Below, piece by piece: positions 7,448 through 14,981 of a DNA stretch of 28,949 bases. Made by a program: the position numbers and the translations under genes. Origin of the DNA: CF-118 sp035689345 (GTDB lineage Bacteria > Chloroflexota > Dormibacteria > Dormibacterales > Dormibacteraceae); contig DASSLR010000096.1 of assembly GCA_035689345.1 (NCBI GenBank), positions 1-28,949 of the forward strand, written 5' to 3'. Numbering within the stretch: the stretch's first letter is position 1; each line of letters starts with the position of its first letter. The notes below the pieces were generated by a model. That model made no database searches. It was not told where the DNA came from and worked only from the letters and a program-made list of their open reading frames with translations.

Positions 7448-7907
7448 CCACCACCGCCGTGATCTCCACGGTTACCGAAAAGGGGAGGGCGCTGGCGCCG
7501 ACCGCGGCCCGCGTGTGCTTGCCCGCGTCGCCGAGCACGGACGCGATCAGATCCGACGCGGCGTTCATGACCTTCGGCTGGTCGCCGAAATCGTCCGTCG
7601 AAAGAACCCAGCCGGTCACCTGAGCGACCTCGACCACGTTGTCGAGCCCGACCGCGCCATCGATCTGCGCCAGCACGTTGAGCGCCGCCGCACGCGCGGC
7701 GTCCTGCGCCTGCTCGACGCTCACCTGGTCTGGGCATCGACCCGTGAGACGCGTGCCCTCGCGCGACGACACCTGACCCGCGATGAAGAGCAGCGCCTTG
7801 CCCTCGCCGATCGGAACGAGTCGTGTCGGTATGTACGACGCGAGAGGTTGAGGCGCGGCGGGCAGGGTCAATCCCAGCTCGCGCAGTCGAGCATGCGGGT
7901 CGCTCAC
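7431..7907 (-). CDS. RidA/YjgF-family protein
   Basis: A 158-residue soluble protein of the RidA (YjgF/YER057c/UK114) family: LLFIAGQVSSREG near the N-terminal third, QVTGWVLSTDDFGDQ in the middle, and the signature HTRAAVGASALPFSVTVEI at about 131-149, with the substrate-carboxylate-binding Arg133. RidA hydrolyses reactive enamine/imine intermediates made by PLP enzymes; the divergent long form here has an extra ~25 N-terminal residues and may have another substrate. The start is GTG at 7907; TAACGT lies 7 nt upstream with no Shine-Dalgarno, and its TAA is also the stop codon of the upstream propeller gene. Confidence 0.9.
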   Translation of the reverse strand: MSDPHARLRELGLTLPAAPQPLASYIPTRLVPIGEGKALLFIAGQVSSREGTRLTGRCPDQVSVEQAQDAARAAALNVLAQIDGAVGLDNVVEVAQVTGWVLSTDDFGDQPKVMNAASDLIASVLGDAGKHTRAAVGASALPFSVTVEITAVVVVRKD

Positions 7908-7914
7908 GTACAGA

Positions 7915-7920
7915 ACGTTA
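7915..7920 (-). promoter_or_regulatory. -10 hexamer TAACGT, possible leaderless internal promoter of the RidA gene
   Basis: TAACGT on the minus strand lies 7 nt before the GTG at 7907. It would give ridA-PAP2 its own start inside the three-gene cluster. Confidence 0.4.
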
Positions 7921-9129
7921 GCGGCGGCGGCTTCTGATTTGCGACACGACGGCCAGCAGCAGCACCACCAGCGCGATCACCCCAAGCGCGATGTACGGCA
8001 CCTGCGATGAGCTCAGCAGCTTGATCAGGTCGAGGCCCGAGCCCGGCGAGCTGTGCGGTCGCGCACCGCTTGCCGTGGGAGTGGATCCGAATGGCTGCTG
8101 CGGCGCGCCGCCGGTGTCGTGATAGCTCCACAGAAAGACGCCGTGGTCGGAGGGACGGAACGTCGCGACGTACAGGATCGGCTGCTCGTCACCCGAGACG
8201 GCTAGCGCCGTCACCGACTGCAGCGGCGGTTGCAGCGAGCTGAAGTGCTGGCCTGAGTCGCCCGTCGCCCAGATCCCGCCCGACTCCGCGCCGCCGCCGT
8301 CGCTCGCGACGTAGAAGCGGTCGTGGTGCGTGGATGTGAACCCGATCTGCGTGTAGTCGGTCGACGGCAGCAACGCCCCGGCGCTGAGAGAGGTGAACGT
8401 GGTGCCGTTGTCCTGGGAGATGAACAGAGCGGTGTTGGTGCCCACGACGAGCGGGCGCACCGTGCCGTTGGGCGGCAGCGGTCCGGCGGCGATCCTGGTG
8501 ACGATGGTGCCGCTGATGGCCGGCTTCAACGCGGTCCACGTCGAACCGGCGTCGGTGCTCGTCCACATCGGGATGGTCCCGGACTGGCCCGCGTCGCCCC
8601 CGGCGACCAATCGCACCGGCGCATTCACCGCGGCCACAGCGATTGCGTCGACGCTGGACGTGGCCAGGCCCAACGAGCTCCACGACTGTCCCGTGTCGCT
8701 GGAGTACACGCCTTTGTCTGTAGCCGCGACGATCATCGTGCGCGCGAATCCAAAGGCACGCACCTGCCGGCCGTCGAGCCCTGCGGCGGGACTCCACTTC
8801 ACGCCGCCGTCGCTGCTGAGGTAGGCGCCCGCGCCGCGCGTGCCCGCCAGCACGAGAGTTGGGCTGAACGGACTGAACGCGATGGTCAGCACCGCTGAGC
8901 CGCCGCGCATCACCGAGGTCCATGTCGCTCCGCCGTCACCGCTGCGGAAAAGTCCTCCTTCGCCGCCGCCGGCGACGAGCGCGTGATCGTTGATCGGATC
9001 GACAGCCATCGCAAAGACTGGTGTGCCGCCACCGCCCGGCAGAGAAGTCAGCGCGACCCACGTGGACGGTGGAAGCGCATCGGCATTGGCGGCGATTGCA
9101 GCCAGCAACAGCGTGGGGCCCACCGCCAT
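7918..9129 (-). CDS. Exported BNR/sialidase-type beta-propeller protein with C-terminal membrane anchor
   Basis: A 403-residue protein built of repeated blades with the Asp-box-like pattern S.D.G..W: LFRSGDGGATWTSV, YLSSDGGVKWSPA, VYSSDTGQSWSSL, MWTSTDAGSTWTAL, FISQDNGTTFTSL and WATGDSGQHFSSL. These are six recognisable Asp boxes in tandem, as in sialidase/VPS10/YCF48-like propellers. A Pro/Ser-rich linker (about 345-370) leads to a single membrane helix (YIALGVIALVVLLLAVV) and a basic tail, giving an outside propeller tethered to the membrane. Catalytic residues of sialidases are not evident; a binding or assembly role is more likely. The ATG at 9129 gives a hydrophobic start without basic residues; a CTG 11 codons upstream (9162) would add an RR-containing n-region. 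Confidence 0.8.
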   Translation of the reverse strand: MAVGPTLLLAAIAANADALPPSTWVALTSLPGGGGTPVFAMAVDPINDHALVAGGGEGGLFRSGDGGATWTSVMRGGSAVLTIAFSPFSPTLVLAGTRGAGAYLSSDGGVKWSPAAGLDGRQVRAFGFARTMIVAATDKGVYSSDTGQSWSSLGLATSSVDAIAVAAVNAPVRLVAGGDAGQSGTIPMWTSTDAGSTWTALKPAISGTIVTRIAAGPLPPNGTVRPLVVGTNTALFISQDNGTTFTSLSAGALLPSTDYTQIGFTSTHHDRFYVASDGGGAESGGIWATGDSGQHFSSLQPPLQSVTALAVSGDEQPILYVATFRPSDHGVFLWSYHDTGGAPQQPFGSTPTASGARPHSSPGSGLDLIKLLSSSQVPYIALGVIALVVLLLAVVSQIRSRRR

Positions 9130-9171
9130 CGTCGCGAGAAGACGCCTGGAGAACTGCGACAGAACGCGGCC

Positions 9172-9177
9172 ATTTTA
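9172..9177 (-). promoter_or_regulatory. -10 hexamer TAAAAT of the propeller-RidA-PAP2 cluster
   Basis: Minus-strand TAAAAT, the best -10 match in this divergent gap, lies 9 nt before an in-frame CTG (9162) and 42 nt before the first ATG (9129). Confidence 0.5.
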
Positions 9178-9225
9178 GCGGCGCACCAGGCCCCGCACTC
9201 GAATCGAGATCGCGGGTCGATTGCC

Positions 9226-9231
9226 TACAAT
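9226..9231 (+). promoter_or_regulatory. -10 hexamer TACAAT, leaderless promoter of the RnfD-like gene
   Basis: TACAAT lies 6 nt before the GTG at 9238; no Shine-Dalgarno is present. This decides the start over upstream in-frame codons that would place the promoter inside the gene. Confidence 0.6.
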
Positions 9232-9237
9232 CCCCTC

Positions 9238-10251
9238 GTGCTGGCTCGTGCTGCGAGCTGGCTGGACCGCGCTGCGTTCAGCCCTGACACGCTTCCGGAT
9301 GACCTCGTCATGGGTGTGGCATTGACGCCGCCCGTGGTCGCGGGACTCGTGATCTTCAAGCTACCCGCGGTGGAGATGCTTGCGATCGCGCTGATCGCGG
9401 GCGTCGCCGCGCAGCTCATATCGCGGTTGCTCTGGCGAGGACTGCTTCCGAAACCTGAGACGAGCCCGATCATCGCGGCGGTCATGGGCATCGCGCTGGT
9501 GGGTGCGGGCGCGCCGCTGCTGATCAGTGCGGAGGTCGTCGTGCTCGCCGTCGTGCTCGAGGTCCTGCGCGCGCGATACACACCGGCCGTGCACGCGCAG
9601 CCGGGTCTGATCGCGTGGGCGGTCGTCACCCTCGCGACGCGCGGCGGAACGCTGGCGTGGGTGAACCCCAATGGCGGCAACCCGCTCGAGCCGATCGCGA
9701 TCTGGCACCTTTTCCCGCCGGGCGCCGCGCCCGTGGATCCCATACGCCTCTACGTGGGCAACGTGCCCGGGCCCGTGTTCGCGACCTCGCTGATGGCCGT
9801 GGCGGTGGGCATCGCCTGGCTCACGTACGCGCGCCGGTTGAGCCCGGTGGTGGCGCTGTGCTTCCTGCTGGGAGCCCTGTTGCCCATCGCGCTTTTCCAC
9901 TGGGACTTCCTCTTCCACCTCGACAGCGGTCCGATGTGGTTCGTCGGCGGGCTGATCCTTTCCGATCGGCGCTCGCTGCCGAGCTCGTGGACGGTGCGCC
10001 CGCTGCTCGGTTTCCTGGCCGGCGCGTTTTCGGTGGCACTGCGTTCGCCCCAGCTGGGCAGCCGCGGCCTCGAGATGGCCGTGTTCACGGTGGCCGCGGC
10101 CCAGGCGCTCGTAGCTCTCATCGTCGTCGCGGTCTGGGGAATCAAGAGCACATCACAGCGCAGGGAACGGGCGCGTTTGCTGCGGCGGCGAGACGAGCAG
10201 CTGCGCGCGATCAACCGCACCGAGGAGCCGGTCGACCCGACAGCCGCCTAG
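9238..10251 (+). CDS. Orphan RnfD/NqrB-like integral membrane protein
   Basis: A 337-residue protein with about ten membrane segments. Its layout follows RnfD/NqrB: RARYTPAVHAQPGLIAWAV in the first half, YVGNVPGPVFATSLMAVAVG (Gly/Pro pair before a helix), then HWDFLFHLDSGPMWFVGGLIL, SDRRSLPSSWTVRPLLGFLAG and ALRSPQLGSRGLEMAVFTVAAAQALV, corresponding to the ATDP...P / G...R.fG..peG.....L.N region of RnfD. In genuine RnfD/NqrB a Thr in an S-G-A-T type motif carries covalent FMN; the equivalent loop here reads NGGNPLEPIAIW and lacks such a Thr. No other rnf/nqr subunit is nearby. It may be a flavin-less relative or a subunit of a dispersed complex. Its stop overlaps that of the convergent glycosylase gene (CTAG). 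Confidence 0.7.
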   Translation: MLARAASWLDRAAFSPDTLPDDLVMGVALTPPVVAGLVIFKLPAVEMLAIALIAGVAAQLISRLLWRGLLPKPETSPIIAAVMGIALVGAGAPLLISAEVVVLAVVLEVLRARYTPAVHAQPGLIAWAVVTLATRGGTLAWVNPNGGNPLEPIAIWHLFPPGAAPVDPIRLYVGNVPGPVFATSLMAVAVGIAWLTYARRLSPVVALCFLLGALLPIALFHWDFLFHLDSGPMWFVGGLILSDRRSLPSSWTVRPLLGFLAGAFSVALRSPQLGSRGLEMAVFTVAAAQALVALIVVAVWGIKSTSQRRERARLLRRRDEQLRAINRTEEPVDPTAA

Positions 10252-11363
10252 TTCACCGTCAAACGGTCGAGCTTTGTGCCGAGCGCTTCCGCAATCGCCT
10301 CGGCGCGCGCGCCGGCCCCTCTGACGATGCGCGGCTTGACCGCCGCGAACGGCGTGATGTCGACGCGCAGCCGGCCCTTGCTGACAGAGTGAGTCCATAC
10401 GCCGAGGACCTCACCGTTCACGAGCAGGACGGGCGATATCCAGCCGGAGACGCGGCTCACCTTCCAGCGATGTGCCTTGTCGAAGAGGTGGTCGCGGCTG
10501 GCGTGTCCCATCAGATAGGGGTCGAATCCAGGCAGCAGCTGGACAGACGCCTCGCCTGTGCGCGCCCGCATCGCTTTGAGGTCGGCCGCGAGCAACTGGG
10601 CATGCGTGCCCTCCACGGAGACGTCGATCAGCTCGTTCTGGAGCGCGGTCCAGGCCGCGCGGTCGGCGCCCGGAAAATTGCCCATCCAGCGAGCGAAGTC
10701 CTTTCGTGTCGCAGGTCCGTACGCGCGTAGATAACGGCGCGCAAGCTCAGCGGTGGCCGCCTCGCGCTCGAGCGGGTGCCATTCCTGCAGCCACTCCTCC
10801 GGACGTACGAAGGTCACGCTCTGTCCCCGGTTCGGACCGAAACAGAGCCTGCCTCTGCGGGCGGCGGGCTTGAGAATGCCGCCCCATCCCGACCGGAGAA
10901 TCGCCTGCACGTTGCCGGGCTGACCGCGACCGACCGCAGCGATCAGCTCCTCGCGGGTCATCGGCGTGCCGTTGAGAGCCGCGTCGATCCTGTCGAACAG
11001 GCTCATGAGCTGCGGCTCGGTCAGCTTCAAGTACTTGAGCCACGTGCTCAGGCTGCGCAGGGTGTAGGCGCCTAGCGCGCCGGTATAGATGGGCAGGTCG
11101 CTCGAACGCGCGAGGTGCAGCGTGCCGCGCATGAGCCAGGTCTTGACGAGCGTCTTGCGCTTCCACAGCGCCTCGCGCACGTCCTCGGGCGTGCAGTCGA
11201 CCCGCACGGCTATCTGGAGCTCCGCGAACGACATCACCTGCGCCTGCACGCCGCCGATGTCGCCGACGACCTTCGCCAGCTGGGCCCTGGGCGCGCGTGC
11301 CGTCAGGTGATGGCGCTCGAGCCGGAAGGCGTGTACGTCAGCCCAGCTGAGCTCGACAGCCAC
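10248..11363 (-). CDS. AlkZ/YcaQ-like winged-helix DNA glycosylase (HTH_42 family)
   Basis: A 371-residue protein of the winged-helix HTH_42 (formerly DUF1006) family. Matching features are DVHAFRLERHHL at the N-terminus, GGVQAQVMSFAELQ at 38-51, LVKTWLMRGTLHL, FARWMGN, LLPGFDPYLMGH and PVLLVNGEVLGVW near the end. Q40 and Q42 form the QxQ catalytic motif of AlkZ-type glycosylases, which excise bulky alkylated purines and unhook interstrand crosslinks; E. coli YcaQ (AlkX) has QxD instead. The start is GTG at 11363, 2 nt after the purA stop, so it is cotranscribed with purA. An in-frame extension upstream is antisense-frame noise within purA. Whether it has glycosylase activity here is inference from the motif. 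Confidence 0.8.
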   Translation of the reverse strand: MAVELSWADVHAFRLERHHLTARAPRAQLAKVVGDIGGVQAQVMSFAELQIAVRVDCTPEDVREALWKRKTLVKTWLMRGTLHLARSSDLPIYTGALGAYTLRSLSTWLKYLKLTEPQLMSLFDRIDAALNGTPMTREELIAAVGRGQPGNVQAILRSGWGGILKPAARRGRLCFGPNRGQSVTFVRPEEWLQEWHPLEREAATAELARRYLRAYGPATRKDFARWMGNFPGADRAAWTALQNELIDVSVEGTHAQLLAADLKAMRARTGEASVQLLPGFDPYLMGHASRDHLFDKAHRWKVSRVSGWISPVLLVNGEVLGVWTHSVSKGRLRVDITPFAAVKPRIVRGAGARAEAIAEALGTKLDRLTVN

Positions 11364-11365
11364 GA

Positions 11366-12655
11366 CTACTGGAAGAGCTTGCGGCCTCGGGTCACGAACT
11401 GATCGCGCCGCGGGCCGGTGCCGACCAGCTCGATGGGCGCGTTGATCAGCTCGCTGATGCGCACGACGTAGTCGCGGCAGCGCTGCGGCAGGTCGTCCCA
11501 ACACCGTGCCTGGCCGATCTCGGACTGCCAGCCCTCCATCTCCTCGTACACCGGCTCGCAGTGCTTGTAGTGCGAGATGTTGGCGAGGGGGTGGTCGTAG
11601 GTGGTCCCGCGGAAGCGGTAGCCGGTGCAGATCTTGAGCGCCGGCTGGTCGTCGAGGATGTCGAGGCGCATGAGGGCTGCCACGCCGACTCCGTTGACGC
11701 GGCAGGTGTAACGCGCGACTGCCGCGTCGAACCAGCCGATCCGGCGCGGCCTGCCGGTGACCGTGCCGAACTCGTGGCCGCGCTCGCGAATCTGGTCGCC
11801 GATCTCGTTCGTCAGCTCGGAGGGAAACGGCCCGTAGCCGACGCGCGACGTGTAGGCCTTGAACACGCCGATCGTCAGGTCGACCTTGGTCGGCGGGATG
11901 CCGCTGCCGGTCAGCGCGCCGCCCGCGGTGGGATTGGAGCTCGTGACGTACGGGTACGTGCCGAAGTCGAGGTCGAGCATCGTCGCCTGCGCGCCCTCGA
12001 GCAAGATGTTGGCGTTGCGATCCAGCGCGTCCTGGACGATCGGGTACGTGTCCTTGATGTACGGGTCGAGCTGCTTCGCGTAGCCCGCGTACTCGGCGAG
12101 CATCGTCTCCCAGTCGTATGGCTCGCTGCCGTACAGCTTGGTCAGGATCGGGTTCTTCACCTGGTCGACCACGAACGCGAGCTTCTTGCGCATGAAGGCC
12201 TCTTTCTGGAGGTCGCCGATGCGGAAGCCGATCCGCCGCACCTTGTCCGCGTACGCCGGGCCGATGCCGCGCCACGTCGTGCCGAGGCGATCGTCGCCGC
12301 GCACGTCTTCCTCGAGCTGATCGAACAGAGGGTGGTAGCGCATGACCATGTGCGCCCGCTCGCTCACTACGAGGTTTCGGGGCTCGATGCCGCGCTCCCT
12401 CAGCTGCGCGATCTCTTTGAGCAGGACGATCGGATCGACCACGACACCATTGCCGATGACGCAGGTGCAGGCCGGGTAGAGGATGCCCGACGGCATCAGC
12501 TGGAACTTGAACTCGCCGTCCTCGGTGATGACAGTGTGGCCGGCGTTGTTGCCGCCCTGGGAGCGAATGACCATGTCGGCCTTCGCGGCGAGGTAGTCGA
12601 TGACCTTGCCCTTGCCCTCGTCGCCCCACTGTCCGCCGACCAGGATGATGACCAC
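11366..12655 (-). CDS. purA: Adenylosuccinate synthase
   Basis: A 429-residue enzyme that converts IMP, aspartate and GTP to adenylosuccinate, the first committed AMP step, in the cytoplasm. The P-loop GQWGDEGKGK (8-17, catalytic Asp/Lys), NNAGHTV with His41, GTTWRGIGPAY, LLEGAQATMLDLDFGTYPYV and TGRPRRIGWFDA are all intact and the length is typical. The GTG start at 12655 is separated from the dnaB stop by 3 nt, so it is part of the rplI-dnaB-purA operon and probably translationally coupled. Confidence 0.97.
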   Translation of the reverse strand: MVIILVGGQWGDEGKGKVIDYLAAKADMVIRSQGGNNAGHTVITEDGEFKFQLMPSGILYPACTCVIGNGVVVDPIVLLKEIAQLRERGIEPRNLVVSERAHMVMRYHPLFDQLEEDVRGDDRLGTTWRGIGPAYADKVRRIGFRIGDLQKEAFMRKKLAFVVDQVKNPILTKLYGSEPYDWETMLAEYAGYAKQLDPYIKDTYPIVQDALDRNANILLEGAQATMLDLDFGTYPYVTSSNPTAGGALTGSGIPPTKVDLTIGVFKAYTSRVGYGPFPSELTNEIGDQIRERGHEFGTVTGRPRRIGWFDAAVARYTCRVNGVGVAALMRLDILDDQPALKICTGYRFRGTTYDHPLANISHYKHCEPVYEEMEGWQSEIGQARCWDDLPQRCRDYVVRISELINAPIELVGTGPRRDQFVTRGRKLFQ

Positions 12656-12658
12656 GGT

Positions 12659-14023
12659 CTAGGCCGAGTCGGTGCCGGGCTCGGGGCGCCTCGTCTCCAG
12701 GTTGTAGAAACGCGTGTGGTCGCGCCTGAACTTCAGCTCGACCATGCCGGTCGGACCGTTGCGGTGCTTGGCCACGATCACCTCGGCGATGCCGGGCTTC
12801 TCGTCCGACTTGTAGTACTCAGGCCGGAACAGGAACATGACGACGTCCGCGTCCTGCTCGAGCGCGCCGGACTCGCGGAGGTCGCTCAGGATCGGCCGCT
12901 TGTCGGGGCGCTGCTCCGGGGCGCGGCTGAGCTGCGAGATGGCGATGACCGGAACGCGGAGCTCGCGCGCGAGACCCTTCAGCGCGCGCGATATGGACGA
13001 GACCTCCTGCACGCGGTTGTCATCTCCCCTGCTGCGGCCGTGCATCAGCTGCAGGTAGTCGACCACGATCAGGTCGACGCCGTGGCGCATCTTCGCCTGC
13101 CTCGCCTTGAGCTGCATCGTGAGCTCGTCCATGGTCGGAGAGTCGTCGATGTAGATCGGCGCTTCGCCCAAGGGACCTAGCGCGTTTGACACGCGATCGA
13201 ACTCGGCCTCGGTCAGCAATCCGCGATGCAGCCGCTGCGCGTCGATCTGCGCCTGTTCGGTGAGCAGCCGTTCGGTCAGCTGCTCCTTGGACATCTCCAG
13301 GCTGAACACCGCGACCGACTTCTTGGCCTCGAGCGCGGCGTGCATCGCCACGTTCAAAGCCAGGCTCGTTTTTCCCATCGAGGGCCGGCCCGCCATGATG
13401 ATGAGGTCCGAGTCCTTGAAGCCGCCGGTCATGCGGTCGAGGTCGTGGAAGCCCGACGGAATCCCGACCACGCCCTGCCCGCTCTCCATGAGGATCGAGA
13501 TGCGCTCCATCGCGGGGCCGAGCAGGTCGTAGAGCTTCGAGAGCTCGCGCTGGTCGCGGTCGTCGGCCACGCCGAAGACCAGCGACTGCGCCTGGTTGAT
13601 GGCTTCCTCGGCCTCGATCGAGTCGTCGTAGCCGTAGCCGGCGATGTTCCCGCCGGCCGAGATCAGCCGCCGCTTGTATGCCTTCTCTTTGACGATCCGG
13701 CCGTAGAACTCGATGTTCGCCGCGGTCGGCACCGCGCCCTGCATCGAAGCGAGCTGCGCGCGGCCGCCGATGCGCTCGAGCACGCCCATCGTCTGCAGCT
13801 GCGCCGCGAGCGTGACGTTGTCGATGGGCTCGCCCGCCGCGAACAGATCCAGCGCCGCACGATAGACCTGGCCGTTGTTCTCGCGGTAGAAGTCCTCGGG
13901 ATGCAGGAACTGCAGGACCTTCGCGATCGAAAGTGGATCGAGGAGGATGGACCCGAGCACGGACATCTCCGCGTCAAGGTCGTGTGGTGGCACCCTCCCG
14001 GGTGTCAGCGCAATGGTCGCCAT
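12659..14023 (-). CDS. dnaB: Replicative DNA helicase DnaB
   Basis: A 454-residue hexameric replicative helicase. The N-terminal domain (1-150) opens with PPHDLDAEMSVLGSILLD, and the RecA-like domain has Walker A GRPSMGKTS at 212-220, the FSLEMSKEQLTERLL motif, Walker B DLIVVDYLQLM and the DnaB-specific ISQLSRAPEQRPDKRPILSD..ESG..EQDADVV segment. There is no intein and no truncation. It unwinds DNA at the fork and recruits primase. The ATG is 18 nt after the rplI stop, in the same operon. Confidence 0.97.
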   Translation of the reverse strand: MATIALTPGRVPPHDLDAEMSVLGSILLDPLSIAKVLQFLHPEDFYRENNGQVYRAALDLFAAGEPIDNVTLAAQLQTMGVLERIGGRAQLASMQGAVPTAANIEFYGRIVKEKAYKRRLISAGGNIAGYGYDDSIEAEEAINQAQSLVFGVADDRDQRELSKLYDLLGPAMERISILMESGQGVVGIPSGFHDLDRMTGGFKDSDLIIMAGRPSMGKTSLALNVAMHAALEAKKSVAVFSLEMSKEQLTERLLTEQAQIDAQRLHRGLLTEAEFDRVSNALGPLGEAPIYIDDSPTMDELTMQLKARQAKMRHGVDLIVVDYLQLMHGRSRGDDNRVQEVSSISRALKGLARELRVPVIAISQLSRAPEQRPDKRPILSDLRESGALEQDADVVMFLFRPEYYKSDEKPGIAEVIVAKHRNGPTGMVELKFRRDHTRFYNLETRRPEPGTDSA

Positions 14024-14041
14024 CAGTTACGTCGAAGAGCC

Positions 14042-14491
14042 CTAGCGGTCCTGCGTGACGATCAGGTTGACGTGGGCGGTCACGTCGCGGTGCAAACGGA
14101 GTGGGACCTGGTGCTCGCCAAGCGTCTTGATCGGCTCTTTGATGTCGATCTTGTGGCGGTCGATTTCGACGCGGTGCTGCGCCTTCAGCGCCGCGGCGAC
14201 GTCCTGGTTGGTGATGGACCCGAACGCCTTGTCCTCGGCCCCCACCTTCAGGCGCACGACCACCGTCTTGTTGCCGATCTCGTCGGCCATGGCCTGGGCG
14301 TCGGTGCGGTCCTTCGCCTCGCGCTTGGCGACCGCGTCGCGCAGCCGCTTGCCCTCGGCCTCCACACCCGAATGGGCGATCACCGCGAGCTTCCGCGGCA
14401 GCAGGTAATTGCGACCGTAGCCGTCCGCGACCTCCTTGATGTCGCCGGCCTTGCCGACGCTCTCGACGTCCTTGGTCAACATCACCCGCAC
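14042..14491 (-). CDS. rplI: 50S ribosomal protein bL9
   Basis: A 149-residue protein of typical length. The N-terminal domain has the bL9 signature GDIKEVADGYGRNYLLPRKL (16-35), followed by the long connecting helix (KRLRDAVAKREAKDRTDAQ) and the C-terminal rRNA-binding domain (FGSITNQDVAAALK, LGEHQVPLRLH). It binds 23S rRNA near the L1 stalk and helps keep the reading frame. The GTG start at 14491 has a good Shine-Dalgarno, GGAGG at 14505-14501, 9 nt upstream, within the end of the DUF1232 gene. The rplI-dnaB order is widely conserved. Confidence 0.96.
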   Translation of the reverse strand: MRVMLTKDVESVGKAGDIKEVADGYGRNYLLPRKLAVIAHSGVEAEGKRLRDAVAKREAKDRTDAQAMADEIGNKTVVVRLKVGAEDKAFGSITNQDVAAALKAQHRVEIDRHKIDIKEPIKTLGEHQVPLRLHRDVTAHVNLIVTQDR

Positions 14492-14495
14492 TGAA

Positions 14496-14963
14496 CTAGC
14501 CCTCCGCTACCGATGGATATGAGTCGTCGAAATCATCCGGTCTGATGAACCGGGACCGGACCCGCTTCACGAGCTGCCTCGTTCCGTGCCGCGCCGCAAC
14601 CATCGTGTCCCGCACGTCGCGGTCGAAGATGCTGTCCTTGGCCGCCAGCGCCGCCTCGTGCTCGCGCCGGAGGTCCTCCGGGCACGCCTCGATGAAAGTC
14701 TGGACCGCCAGGATGCCCAGCGCCAGCATGTCGAGCTCGCCGAGCACCGGGATCCAGGCCGGGAAGTCGATCGGGCTCACGATCACGCCCAGCGCCCCGA
14801 ACAGGAGCGCCTTGGGCGCCCGCGGGACCCGATCGTCGCGCAGCAGGCAGTAGGCGAGCTTGCCGTGTCTCGGCACCTCCACCAGGACTTGCATGGCACG
14901 CGAAAGCAGTGGCATGGGGGCGCGGAACAGGGTAGCGGGTTTCGGGTTCCGCGGGAACCCCAC
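14496..14963 (-). CDS. DUF1232 (YkvA-like) membrane protein
   Basis: A 155-residue protein whose core, residues ~45-92 (DRVPRAPKALLFGALGVIVS, then PIDFPAWIPVLGELDMLALG), matches the DUF1232/YkvA pattern: a helix, 'SPID..P..IP..G..DD', then a second helix. The C-terminal 60 residues are charged and helical. Function is unknown. It is the first gene of the operon leading into rplI-dnaB-purA. The GTG at 14963 is very near the divergent MFS start (18 bp between them); ATGs further in (14912 and 14891) are alternative starts, and the chosen one would place a 7-3-7 palindrome inside its first codons. Confidence 0.7.
   Translation of the reverse strand: MGFPRNPKPATLFRAPMPLLSRAMQVLVEVPRHGKLAYCLLRDDRVPRAPKALLFGALGVIVSPIDFPAWIPVLGELDMLALGILAVQTFIEACPEDLRREHEAALAAKDSIFDRDVRDTMVAARHGTRQLVKRVRSRFIRPDDFDDSYPSVAEG
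14944..14960. promoter_or_regulatory. Palindrome GGGTTCC-GCG-GGAACCC, likely operator
   Basis: A perfect 7-bp inverted repeat with a 3-nt centre lies just upstream of the -10 region of the divergent MFS gene (AT-rich CTTAACTTAG at 14963-14972), where an operator between -35 and -10 would be expected. It also covers the start of the DUF1232 gene. Confidence 0.5.
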
Positions 14964-14981
14964 TTAACTTAGCCTTGCGAC

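Noticed and set aside
8983..9237. Upstream in-frame extension of the RnfD-like gene
   Set aside because: It is antisense to the propeller gene, not membrane-like, and would put the TACAAT promoter inside the coding region.
11364..12629. In-frame N-terminal extension of the AlkZ-like gene across purA
   Set aside because: The extension is Arg/Pro/Gly-rich noise from an alternative frame of purA; the GTG 2 nt after the purA stop is the natural start.
11561..14494. Long plus-strand open frames opposite purA, dnaB and rplI
   Set aside because: They are antisense to strongly conserved genes and contain no recognisable motifs; long open antisense frames are expected in GC-rich DNA.
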